A DNA stretch of 64,000 nt from Aequitasia sp047973235 (GTDB lineage Bacteria > Bacillota > Clostridia > Lachnospirales > Lachnospiraceae). Below the pieces are notes generated by a model. The model was not told the DNA's origin, searched no databases, and saw only the letters and a list, made by a program, of their open reading frames with translations. The position numbers and the translations under genes were made by a program. The DNA is taken from assembly GCA_047973235.1 (NCBI GenBank), contig JBKEBP010000197.1:1-64000 (forward strand). Direction: 5' to 3'. Shown piece after piece: positions 6,399 to 14,204 of this stretch; within the stretch, counting starts at the first letter, position 1, and every line of letters begins with the position of its first letter.

Positions 6399-9035
6399 AT
6401 GAAAAAGGTAAAAGAAAATTTTAAAGCATTAGTTGCTATACTTTTCGCTATAATATTGGCATGTAGTGGAAGTGTAAGCACAATAACAGCAAATGCATCG
6501 ACAACAACCCCTACCAACTTAAAAGCAACATATTATTCAATGGGGGTTACTAGTATTTCGGTATTACAATGGGAGAGTGTTTCAAATGCTTCGAGCTATC
6601 GTTTGTACCGATCAAATGCAGAGAACGGTGAGTACACTTTGGCGTATGACGGAAAAGGAAGATCACATTTAGAGGACCATAGTCTGGATAATCTATTTTC
6701 TGCGGGAGCACCAAAGGATGTTCGTTTTTACAAGGTTTCAGCAGTTGTAAATGGAACGGAAAGCAAGACGTCAGCAGTTATATGTAATCGCCCCGAATTA
6801 GCCAAGGAAGCAAATCAAGCTGCAAATACCGGCGGAGGCACTATCACAAATGAAGATGAAAAGAATAACGTAAATCTTCCTGCAGTTGTGGAAGAAGAAC
6901 CGGAAGTAACAGTACCGGAAGTCACAGTACCGGAAGAACCGGAAGTTACAGTACCAGAAGTTACAGAACCGGAAGTAAGTGGAGAGCTAGGAGTTATATC
7001 AAAATTTGCGGCAGCTGCGATCGGAACAACAAGAATAGAACTGACATGGGAGGCTGCAGCTAATGCTGACTATTATGAAATTTCTCGTTCAATGGAAGGC
7101 GGAAGTTATGTAAAAATTAAAGATAAGTGTACAGATCTAAAGTATATCGATGATGGATTGACTCCGAATACAATATATGCTTATCGTATCCGCGCATATA
7201 GGGGCTCAGATAAAACGCATTATTTTGGTCCGAGAGAGGCTAAAACTTGGGAAGTCGCGGGAGTACCTACAAAAATAGAAGCAAAGGCAACAGGAACAAC
7301 TACTATTGATGTTAATTGGAATGCGGGTCATAACGCAGAGAGCTACACGCTTTCTCGCTCACTGAAAGTAGATGATGGGTACGAGGTAATAGCTAAAAAT
7401 ATTACAGGAACAACATATAAAGACACTGGCCTTAATCCGGGTACAAGGTATTATTACAAGGTTGTTGCTGTAGCAAATGGATCGGTCAGCGAATTTGTAG
7501 GACCGGCAGATGCAACAACATGGAAGATACTTGGAACGCCGGCTACCATAACAGCAACAGGAACAACTACTATTGATGTTAATTGGAGCGCAGCAGCAAA
7601 TGCAGATAGTTACAAATTATATCGTTCGACTGCAGCCAACGGAACATATACACAAATCGGTGGAACACTAACTTCAACTAAATATACTGATGCAGATTGT
7701 AAGCCGGCAACAACATATTATTACAAGGTAAAAGCAGTAGGACAAGGTATTGAGAGCGGATTTGTAGGACCTGCAAATGCAACAACATGGAAGACACTTG
7801 GATTACCTTCAAACATCACTGCAACAGCAACAGGTACTACAACAATTACAGTAAAATGGAATGTAGGAACAAATGCTACAGGATACAAGCTATATCGTTC
7901 AACCGCAGCCAACGGAACATATACACAGATCGGTGGAACACTAACTTCAACTACATATTATGATACAGGAAGAACACCTGGTACTACTTATTATTACAAA
8001 GTAAAATCGGTAGGACAAAATCAGGAAAGTGCACTTGTAGGACCTGCAAATGCAACAACATGGAAGATACTGGGATTACCTGCAAACATCACTGCAACAG
8101 CAACAGGTACTACAACAATTACAGTAAAATGGAATGTAGGAACAAATGCTACAGGATACAAGCTATATCGTTCAACTGCAGCCAACGGAACATACACACA
8201 AATAGGTGGAACACTAACTTCAACTACATATTATGATACAGGAAGAACACCTGGTACTACTTATTATTACAAAGTAAAATCGGTAGGACAAAATCAAGAA
8301 AGTGCACTTGTAGGACCGGCAAATGCAACAACATGGAAGACACTTGGATTACCTTCAAACATTACAGCAACAGCAACAGGTACATCTACTATAACAGTAA
8401 AATGGAATGTAGGTATAAATGCAGCAAGCTACAAATTATATCGTTCATTATCGGCCAACGGAACATATACACAAATAGGTGGAACACTAACTTCAACTAC
8501 ATATTATGATACTGGCCTTAACCATAATACAACTTACTATTATAAAGTACAGGCAGTAGGACAAAATCAGGTGAGTGCGCTTGTAGGGCCTGCAAATGCA
8601 ACAACATGGAAAATAAAACAACAACCATCAGCTTTTTATCCGTTGCTTACTAACTCATGCTGTAGAATTCATGTTAATATTGTTGTAACAAACAACACAC
8701 GTACTTTCCCAACTGAGATAGCAGGATTTGAGGTTTATATGTATACAAATCAATCAGAAGCATCTCCTCCGTCTTCGGGTTGGACAATGGTGACATCTAA
8801 ATCAATAAATAGCTCAACAGTAACAGCGTACGGAAATGGCTTATCTGCATATGCAGGAAATATGATAGGTATATATCCAAATCGTTACCACTATAAATAT
8901 CGCTTTAGATATACAGATGGAACTTATAGTGAATTTTCAAAAATTAACAGGATGACAACTTTAAGCGGAACTTTTGGAAGCTGTGCAGGAAGAAATCATG
9001 GATCACTGGGATGGCACAACAATCCTGTTAACTAA
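6399..9035 (+). CDS. Secreted fibronectin type III repeat protein
   Basis: An 878-residue extracellular protein. Residues 1-33 are a Sec signal peptide (MKKVKENFKALVAILFAI..., cleavage after TANA). Residues about 36-130 form a first FnIII-like module, 131-195 a Pro/Glu/Val-rich linker with PEVTVPE repeats, and about 198-740 six more FnIII modules of about 90 residues, each with a late TYYYKV..VG strand and an ATTWK boundary. Modules 5, 6 and 7 are nearly identical. The last 138 residues form a different Cys-containing domain (NSCCRI...). There is no LPXTG signal, membrane anchor, lipobox or choline/LysM repeat, so release or non-covalent attachment is likely. Such modules are used in adhesion or as spacers. 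AAAGGAG lies 8 bases before the ATG. It precedes the pilus regulators and shares an upstream motif with them. Confidence 0.85.
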   Translation: MKKVKENFKALVAILFAIILACSGSVSTITANASTTTPTNLKATYYSMGVTSISVLQWESVSNASSYRLYRSNAENGEYTLAYDGKGRSHLEDHSLDNLFSAGAPKDVRFYKVSAVVNGTESKTSAVICNRPELAKEANQAANTGGGTITNEDEKNNVNLPAVVEEEPEVTVPEVTVPEEPEVTVPEVTEPEVSGELGVISKFAAAAIGTTRIELTWEAAANADYYEISRSMEGGSYVKIKDKCTDLKYIDDGLTPNTIYAYRIRAYRGSDKTHYFGPREAKTWEVAGVPTKIEAKATGTTTIDVNWNAGHNAESYTLSRSLKVDDGYEVIAKNITGTTYKDTGLNPGTRYYYKVVAVANGSVSEFVGPADATTWKILGTPATITATGTTTIDVNWSAAANADSYKLYRSTAANGTYTQIGGTLTSTKYTDADCKPATTYYYKVKAVGQGIESGFVGPANATTWKTLGLPSNITATATGTTTITVKWNVGTNATGYKLYRSTAANGTYTQIGGTLTSTTYYDTGRTPGTTYYYKVKSVGQNQESALVGPANATTWKILGLPANITATATGTTTITVKWNVGTNATGYKLYRSTAANGTYTQIGGTLTSTTYYDTGRTPGTTYYYKVKSVGQNQESALVGPANATTWKTLGLPSNITATATGTSTITVKWNVGINAASYKLYRSLSANGTYTQIGGTLTSTTYYDTGLNHNTTYYYKVQAVGQNQVSALVGPANATTWKIKQQPSAFYPLLTNSCCRIHVNIVVTNNTRTFPTEIAGFEVYMYTNQSEASPPSSGWTMVTSKSINSSTVTAYGNGLSAYAGNMIGIYPNRYHYKYRFRYTDGTYSEFSKINRMTTLSGTFGSCAGRNHGSLGWHNNPVN
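7800..8618 (+). repeat. Three tandem 273-bp repeats coding FnIII modules
   Basis: Units start at 7800, 8073 and 8346 (91 codons each). The first two differ at only a few bases over 273; the third diverges more at its 5' third. A fourth, more distant unit precedes them from about 7527. High DNA identity, not just protein identity, points to recent duplication or gene conversion. Confidence 0.9.
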
Positions 9036-9099
9036 CAACAAAATAACTAAAGGAATGTAGAGTAATTAAAAATTAGATAACTACATCTCAGAATAGAAG

Positions 9100-9150
9100 A
9101 ACCATGAATGATTTAGGCTTTATGCCCATTATAATCATTCATGGTTTTTT
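9100..9150 (+). terminator. Terminator of the FnIII gene
   Basis: AACCATGAATGAT pairs with ATCATTCATGGTT, with a 20-base loop region that can itself pair (GGC...GCC), followed by TTTT. Confidence 0.85.
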
Positions 9151-9425
9151 CATGATGAAAATTATTATCAACTTTAGGGTGTAGTATGCGATTTCCGGTT
9201 AAAGTATATTAAATAATAGTAGTGATACGATATGAAATGTTAAAAATTCCAACAAATACAAAAAAATAAAAACGTGACAAATAACAATACAAAACGTATC
9301 ATTAAGTGTAAATAGAGCGAACAACTCAAAAATTCTGCAAATTCTATGTTCTATATAGTTCTATAAACACAACCCATGTATTGACTAGACTGAAAATATC
9401 ATATTTGAGAGGAGACAAGGCTTAT
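9151..9425 (+). promoter_or_regulatory. Upstream region of the pilus-island two-component system
   Basis: No gene seen. It contains ACGTGACAAAT...ACGTATC (9272-9299), similar to the element at 6072-6101, and three spaced copies of TTCTAT within about 9345-9367 that could be regulator binding sites. TTGACT at 9381 has no convincing -10. Confidence 0.4.
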
Positions 9426-10103
9426 ATGAATGGAATGATATTAGTCGTCGACGATGACAAAACCTATGGTAGCGGATTGCAAAAAGCGTTGCAAATGGAG
9501 GGATATGAAGTTGTATACAGAACAAACCCTATAGATGCAATATCTGAGTTTGTTCAGAATCCGTATGACATAGTAATATCTGATTATAAAATGGATCAGA
9601 TGGACGGAGCAAGCTTTTTAAAGGTAATAAAAGAGATTAACAAAGATATTAAAAGCGTGATTTTAACAGGATATCCTGAAGAGGAAATGGAAATAAATAC
9701 AATTAATCTGGGGATAAATCGATATCTAAGCAAGGATAAAAGTATGTTTTTATTAGTTAAATATATTAATGACCTAGCGATAAAATATGATAAAAAAAGT
9801 GATAAGGTTACGCACTTGAAATCAGATAGTGATAATATCTTTATGGATACAGACAAGCATATTGTTAAAAAGGGTGACGAGGAAGTTGAGTTAACAAGAA
9901 AGGAATATGAGGTACTCAGACTTTTCTTGGAAAACAAAGGTAAAGCCCTTAGTAGAGAGTTTATTGCAGAAAAACTTTGGATAACCGAGATAGAAGAAGT
10001 TGATTTGCGAGTGATAGATGGACATATCATGAGACTGAGAACAAAACTGAAACTATTTTGTATTGTATCAGTCCGAGGGTATGGATACAAGTGGGAAGAG
10101 TAG
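9426..10103 (+). CDS. OmpR/PhoB-family response regulator
   Basis: A 225-residue cytoplasmic regulator. The receiver domain (residues 1-120) has the acidic pair in ILVVDDD, phospho-acceptor Asp53 in VISDYKMD, Thr in ILTGYP and Lys in YLSKD. The C-terminal winged helix (about 130-225) has LTRKEYEVLRLFLENKG and VSVRGYGYKWE, typical of OmpR-type DNA-binding domains. The frame is open from TTG 9381; I chose ATG 9426 because the receiver begins there and AAGG lies 5 bases upstream. Four bases separate it from the kinase gene. Its position just before the sortase and pilin genes suggests control of the pilus island. Confidence 0.93.
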   Translation: MNGMILVVDDDKTYGSGLQKALQMEGYEVVYRTNPIDAISEFVQNPYDIVISDYKMDQMDGASFLKVIKEINKDIKSVILTGYPEEEMEINTINLGINRYLSKDKSMFLLVKYINDLAIKYDKKSDKVTHLKSDSDNIFMDTDKHIVKKGDEEVELTRKEYEVLRLFLENKGKALSREFIAEKLWITEIEEVDLRVIDGHIMRLRTKLKLFCIVSVRGYGYKWEE

Positions 10104-10107
10104 CAAT

Positions 10108-11037
10108 ATGAGTGAGATGAAAGCAATGAAGCGATTGTTTCTTTTAATAATAGGGATATTAATATTTACTAACTTACCGATATTTTCAAGAGTAAGACCT
10201 ACTAATAAAATGGCGATAGTAGCAATTCTAATAGTGGCATGTGGGATTATAGGGTATTATTTTATCATAGAACCGATTTATCGCACTTTAAACAACATTG
10301 CGGAGTTAAACATAAAGCGAAAAATCGAATTGAGTGTTGCAAAGGAGCACTTAAAGAATGTGAAGGTATTGACAAAAGCACTTGTACATGATTTAAAAGG
10401 TCCTATTTACAATTCAATGTTAAAAAATGAGCTAAAGCTAATGTCTGAAGGAGAAAAACATTCGGAACGTGAAAGAGAAGCTCTGGTTGGATATATCAAT
10501 CACTCACATGAATTGATTAGTAAAGTAAATACAATATTAAAAGAACTTATGGATGAAATAGATCAAAGTGGTTCAAAAACAACTGAGCTCGATATAGTTA
10601 ATACTATTCAAAGTGTTAAAGAGCAATATGTATCAGAAATGATTAAAAAGAAAATTGATTTTAAATTTGAAACTCCAAAGGAAGAACGAATTTACCAGGA
10701 CAAGATAGGACTTGAGTTACTGATTGATAATGTGTTTTCGAATATGATACATCATGCAGAGGAACATTCTGAAGTATGTGTTACGTTAGAAAGGATTGGT
10801 AATGTAGTTGAACTTGTAACGAAGAATTACTGCAAACTCGAAACCGCTACGCATACACAAGATGAGACGTATCCTAGGTCTGAGTATCAATATAGTAGTG
10901 GATATGGGCAATCTTTGATTGAAGGTCTAACAAAAAGACTGGATGTAACATACACATATGCTTTAGTGGATAATGTGGTTATATCTACATTGCATATACC
11001 GGTACAGTATAAGAAAGAACATAAAATGATTAAGTAA
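10108..11037 (+). CDS. Sensor histidine kinase with minimal sensor region
   Basis: A 309-residue membrane kinase. Two membrane helices (about residues 9-27 and 33-55) are joined by a loop of only some ten residues, so there is almost no extracellular domain. The phospho-accepting His is in TKALVHDLKGPIY (about residue 99). The ATPase region has an N-box-like LLIDNVFSNMIHHAEE and a G2-like SSGYGQSLIEGL, but the usual DxGxG box is not evident (VELVTKNYCKL instead). It may be a divergent kinase or have reduced activity. ATG 10108 is preceded by GGAAGAG; the longer frame from 10063 overlaps the regulator and lacks a ribosome site. It pairs with the upstream regulator. Confidence 0.82.
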   Translation: MSEMKAMKRLFLLIIGILIFTNLPIFSRVRPTNKMAIVAILIVACGIIGYYFIIEPIYRTLNNIAELNIKRKIELSVAKEHLKNVKVLTKALVHDLKGPIYNSMLKNELKLMSEGEKHSEREREALVGYINHSHELISKVNTILKELMDEIDQSGSKTTELDIVNTIQSVKEQYVSEMIKKKIDFKFETPKEERIYQDKIGLELLIDNVFSNMIHHAEEHSEVCVTLERIGNVVELVTKNYCKLETATHTQDETYPRSEYQYSSGYGQSLIEGLTKRLDVTYTYALVDNVVISTLHIPVQYKKEHKMIK

Positions 11038-11038
11038 G

Positions 11039-11074
11039 AGAAAAGAGGGTTTTGACTGCGAAACTCTCTTTTCT
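11039..11074 (+). terminator. Hairpin after the two-component system
   Basis: A 14-base inverted repeat AGAAAAGAGGGTTT...AAACTCTCTTTTCT around 7 bases. The descending arm is T-rich but there is no separate T-run, so it may be a weak terminator or processing hairpin. Confidence 0.55.
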
Positions 11075-11132
11075 GCGTATATGATAGGGAGCTAATCGTT
11101 ACACATAGATTAGGCGATAAGGAAATTAAAAT

Positions 11133-11981
11133 ATGAAAAAGAAAATTTTATCTGTTATATTCACGATATTGTTTCTGTTTTTTATAGGAGTCATGGATTA
11201 TCCATTTATTGCAATGCTTATTAACCAAATAGATCAGACTGAGGTGGCAAGGGATTATGAAAGTAAAGTAAATGAACTTTCCGACAATGAGAAAACGAAG
11301 CATATCCAAAGAGCGATAGAATATAATGAGAAGTTAGTTGAAGATTCTGAATATGTCGTTACAGGACCTTTTGGAGATGAATCCGACCCAAGTGAAGAGT
11401 ATTTAAGTGTTCTAAATATAGCGGATGACGGAGTAATGGCATCTATCGAAATTCCTAAGATTGATGTATACCTCCCGATATATCACGGAACAAGAGAAGA
11501 GGTATTACAAAAGGGTGTAGGTCACCTGGAGGGAACTTCATTTCCGGTAGGTGGTACAAGTACACATACCGTATTATCTGCTCACCGTGGACTACCTACG
11601 AAGAGATTTTTTACTGACTTGGATCAGATTAAAGAAGATGATATATTCCTGATTAAAGTATTAAATCAAGTAGTAGCATACAAAGTATACGATGTCGAGA
11701 TTGTACTGCCGGATGAACTTGACCCATTGCAGATTCAGGAGGGCAGAGATATAGCGACACTAATTACATGTACTCCTTACGGAGTAAATACACATAGGAT
11801 ATATGTTCACGGATATCGAGTTCCATATGATGAAGCTATGAAAAGTTTAAGTGAAGGTGAGTATAAAAGTTTTTTGGAGAAATATTGGTGGATAATACTG
11901 ACAATTATTCTCATACTATGGATGATATTGCTGCTTTATTTATTTAATAGAAAGGAAAAGAATAATGAAGAAGAAAAATAA
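11133..11981 (+). CDS. srtC: Class C (pilin-polymerising) sortase
   Basis: A 282-residue sortase with an N-terminal membrane helix (about 5-25), the catalytic domain, and a C-terminal membrane helix (WWIILTIILILWMILLLYLF), the layout of class C enzymes that link pilin subunits through Lys-Thr bonds. Catalytic His is in VLSAHRGLP, Cys in LITCTPYGVNTHR and Arg in the following NTHRIYVHGYR. The lid region before GVMASIEIP reads GPF where many class C enzymes have DP(F/W/Y). It follows the two-component system and overlaps the next sortase by 17 bases. The gene has AAGGAA about 8 bases before the ATG. Confidence 0.92.
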   Translation: MKKKILSVIFTILFLFFIGVMDYPFIAMLINQIDQTEVARDYESKVNELSDNEKTKHIQRAIEYNEKLVEDSEYVVTGPFGDESDPSEEYLSVLNIADDGVMASIEIPKIDVYLPIYHGTREEVLQKGVGHLEGTSFPVGGTSTHTVLSAHRGLPTKRFFTDLDQIKEDDIFLIKVLNQVVAYKVYDVEIVLPDELDPLQIQEGRDIATLITCTPYGVNTHRIYVHGYRVPYDEAMKSLSEGEYKSFLEKYWWIILTIILILWMILLLYLFNRKEKNNEEEK

Positions 11982-12813
11982 AAAGATTCTTTCTTTGATA
12001 TTTGCGATTTTATTTCTAGTCTTTATAGGAGTGATTGATTATCCTTTCATTGCACAATGGTATAATGGAATAAATCAGACTGATGTTGCAAGAGAATATG
12101 AGAAAGAAAGTTCTCAGCTTTCAGAAGATGAGAAAGAAAGAGCAATACAGGAAGCCGTAAACTATAATATGTCTTTAGCGGAAGAAGCGGAAGTTAGTCT
12201 GAAAATGCCATTTGAAGAGGATACAGAATCAAGCGGTAAATATTTAGGTTTACTGAATTATCATAAAGAAGGAGTGATGGCTTCAATTGAAATACCAAGG
12301 ATAGATGCCTACCTTCCAATATACCATGGTGTTAAAGAAGAAGTATTGCAAAAAGGTGTAGGTCATTTAGAAGGCTCATCATTACCAATCGGTGGGGAAA
12401 GCACTCATGCGGTATTATCTGCACACAGAGCAATACCAACTAAACGTTTATTTACGGATTTGGATATATTAGAAGAAGGTGATGTATTTTTAATTCGAGT
12501 TTATGGTGAGGTCCTTGCATACCAAGTTTATGAGACAACTGTAGTAACACCTGACCAAATAGATCCTCTCAAAATAATAAAAGGAGCAGATTTGGTGACG
12601 CTTATAACATGCACGCCATATGGAGTTAACACACATAGGATTTATGTTCATGCAAATCGTATACCATACGCTGAGGCCATGGATTTGATAGCCCAAACAG
12701 AAGAAAAGGGGATTTTGGCAAAATATTGGTGGTTGATATTAACTATTGTTCTGTTGATATGGATGTTTTTAATGCTCTATTTATTCAATAGAAATTCAAA
12801 AGAAAAAAAGTAA
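11965..12813 (+). CDS. srtC: Class C (pilin-polymerising) sortase, second copy
   Basis: A 282-residue paralogue of the upstream sortase with the same layout: N-terminal helix (DYPFI boundary), catalytic domain, C-terminal membrane helix. Catalytic His is in VLSAHRAIP, Cys in LITCTPYGVNTHR, with Arg in NTHRIYVHANR. The lid region reads MPF instead of DPF. ATG 11965 lies inside the end of the first sortase gene, with AGGAAAAG upstream, so the two are translationally coupled. Tandem class C sortases in pilus loci often split work between shaft polymerisation and addition of minor pilins; which does what here cannot be told. Confidence 0.92.
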   Translation: MKKKNKKILSLIFAILFLVFIGVIDYPFIAQWYNGINQTDVAREYEKESSQLSEDEKERAIQEAVNYNMSLAEEAEVSLKMPFEEDTESSGKYLGLLNYHKEGVMASIEIPRIDAYLPIYHGVKEEVLQKGVGHLEGSSLPIGGESTHAVLSAHRAIPTKRLFTDLDILEEGDVFLIRVYGEVLAYQVYETTVVTPDQIDPLKIIKGADLVTLITCTPYGVNTHRIYVHANRIPYAEAMDLIAQTEEKGILAKYWWLILTIVLLIWMFLMLYLFNRNSKEKK

Positions 12814-12835
12814 ATATGGATATATAAGGCAAAAT

Positions 12836-12885
12836 CACCGCTGGTTCAACCGTCACTCCGGGTTGAGCAGGCGGTGGTTTTTTTT
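12836..12885 (+). terminator. Terminator after the tandem sortases
   Basis: CACCGC..GGTTCAACC pairs with GGGTTGAGC..GCGGTG, followed by eight T. A strong intrinsic terminator that separates the sortases from the next gene. Confidence 0.9.
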
Positions 12886-13081
12886 ATACCACTAAGATTC
12901 ATATCGATTGTAGGAAATGTAAATAAAAAGACACAATTCAACAAAATACATTGAAAGAACAACATGGTAAGAGGGAATAATAAAAAGAATAATCTAAATG
13001 GGAAAGACTTTGAATTAAAGCCTTTCATTTGCAATAATTATGACATATTCGTGAACAAAACAAATTCCAGGGGAGGATATA

Positions 13082-13516
13082 GTGTTGGGAGAAAATAAAA
13101 AAGCACCTTTAAGTTGGGCTGAATTAAACGAGGGATTACTTAGTGAAGTGACATCATATAAGAGTAAACCCAAAGAGAATAAAGAAAGCAGAATTAAAGA
13201 TCGAAAAGCTAAAGAAGTCAAAGAAGAGGTCAAAGAAGAACTCAAGGAAGCTGAAAGCAATTATATCAAAAGTAATAATGTTGAAAGCGGAAGTCCTGAT
13301 AACGAAAATATCAATATTAAAAGTAGTAATATCGACGGCAATGAAGCTGAAATTGATAATAATGATATTGAAATCAATAATATCGAGGTAAAGGAAATTA
13401 AAAAGAAAAACCTTCATTTACCAAAAAGATCTAATATAAAGAAATTCATAACTAAAACAACAAAAAACTCAATTCTAAAAGACTTATTCTTGGAAGCATC
13501 GGGGCAGCAGCAATAG
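13082..13516 (+). CDS. N-terminal part of a frameshifted pilus-island membrane protein
   Basis: A 144-codon frame from GTG 13082, with GGGGAGG 6 bases upstream. It encodes a charged, low-complexity cytoplasmic-looking region (LSWAELNEGLL at the start, then repeated Lys/Glu and Asn/Asp/Ile stretches) and ends in a tail with no similarity to the rest. The true continuation lies in the -1 frame, which carries a membrane helix and an extracellular domain. The frames meet at A AAA AAC (13462-13468), positioned exactly in zero frame as a -1 slippery heptamer. Read through with a -1 shift, the product is about 294 residues. I do not recognise a family. It could be a mutation, a homopolymer error or recoding. 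Confidence 0.6.
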   Translation: MLGENKKAPLSWAELNEGLLSEVTSYKSKPKENKESRIKDRKAKEVKEEVKEELKEAESNYIKSNNVESGSPDNENINIKSSNIDGNEAEIDNNDIEINNIEVKEIKKKNLHLPKRSNIKKFITKTTKNSILKDLFLEASGQQQ

Positions 13517-13965
13517 TATTAGTAGTTATAACCGGCTCAGTTCTTAGTAAATCAAGCTCAACTAAAGAAAATGACATTGTCGAAACATACTCACTAGTTA
13601 GTAAAGAAGAAGAATACAAAGAACAATACGACAAAATCGTACTGGAAAGTCCATATATAGGAATGAATAGTGCCATTTATGTAGAAGGCGATAAGGCGCA
13701 GATAGGATTGGTAAATTCAGTTGGAAGTCCGGATGTAGTTTCTATAGAGATATACAACAGCAAGACAGAAGATAAATATTATACATCGGAAAAAATAACA
13801 CCGGGTAGTTTACTTCATATAGCTGTATTGAACCAAACAATAGATTCATCTGAAGACTTGGTACTTGACTACACAATGTATGATGCAGATGGAAAAGAGT
13901 CCGGAAAGTTTCAGGTGGATGTAGCGTTTATTGTATCTGAAGATGTGAAAGAAATATCCAATTAG
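13456..13965 (+). pseudogene. C-terminal part of the frameshifted membrane protein
   Basis: The frame opens after a stop at 13453-13455 and has no ribosome site at its first ATG (13663), so it is best read as the -1 continuation of the upstream frame. It encodes LNSKRLILGSIGAAAIVLVV, a single membrane helix with positive residues before it, then an extracellular domain of about 130 residues with YIGMNSAIYVEGDKAQIG and a C-terminal beta-rich region (LVLDYTMYDADGKESG). The arrangement is a type II-like single-pass protein: charged cytoplasmic N-terminus, helix, small extracellular domain. Its place between sortases and pilins suggests a pilus-island accessory role. Confidence 0.55.
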
Positions 13966-14113
13966 GAAATCACCTCGGATTAGGAAAATGTAATTCTTAA
14001 TTCGTTCATCGAAAACTCGGTGGAGAGGGATTTTATAGAAGAGTCGATAACTTATATCAGCACATGTATTTATTGGGGGGTCGATTCAAATAGTTTTTAG
14101 AAAGGGGGATAAG

Positions 14114-14153
14114 GTGTTGTAAATACAAATCTCATTTATATGGGATACAACAC
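14114..14153 (+). promoter_or_regulatory. Stem-loop in the leader of the major pilin gene
   Basis: A perfect 8-base stem GTGTTGTA/TACAACAC closes a 24-base loop, 51 bases upstream of the pilin ATG and without a T-run. It could stabilise the mRNA or be a regulator site; nothing decides between these. Confidence 0.5.
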
Positions 14154-14204
14154 AGGTAAAAAAGTAGCTTAATTCAAAAAATAAAAAATGAAAGGGAGAA
14201 AAGA

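Noticed and set aside
7527..8618. FnIII DNA repeats as a CRISPR or intergenic repeat array
   Set aside because: Units are 273 bp, in frame and wholly coding; no short direct repeats with unique spacers.
13471..13965. Second part of the frameshifted gene as a separate gene starting at ATG 13663
   Set aside because: No ribosome site at 13663, and the frame upstream of it encodes a membrane helix continuous with it, so it is the tail of the upstream gene.
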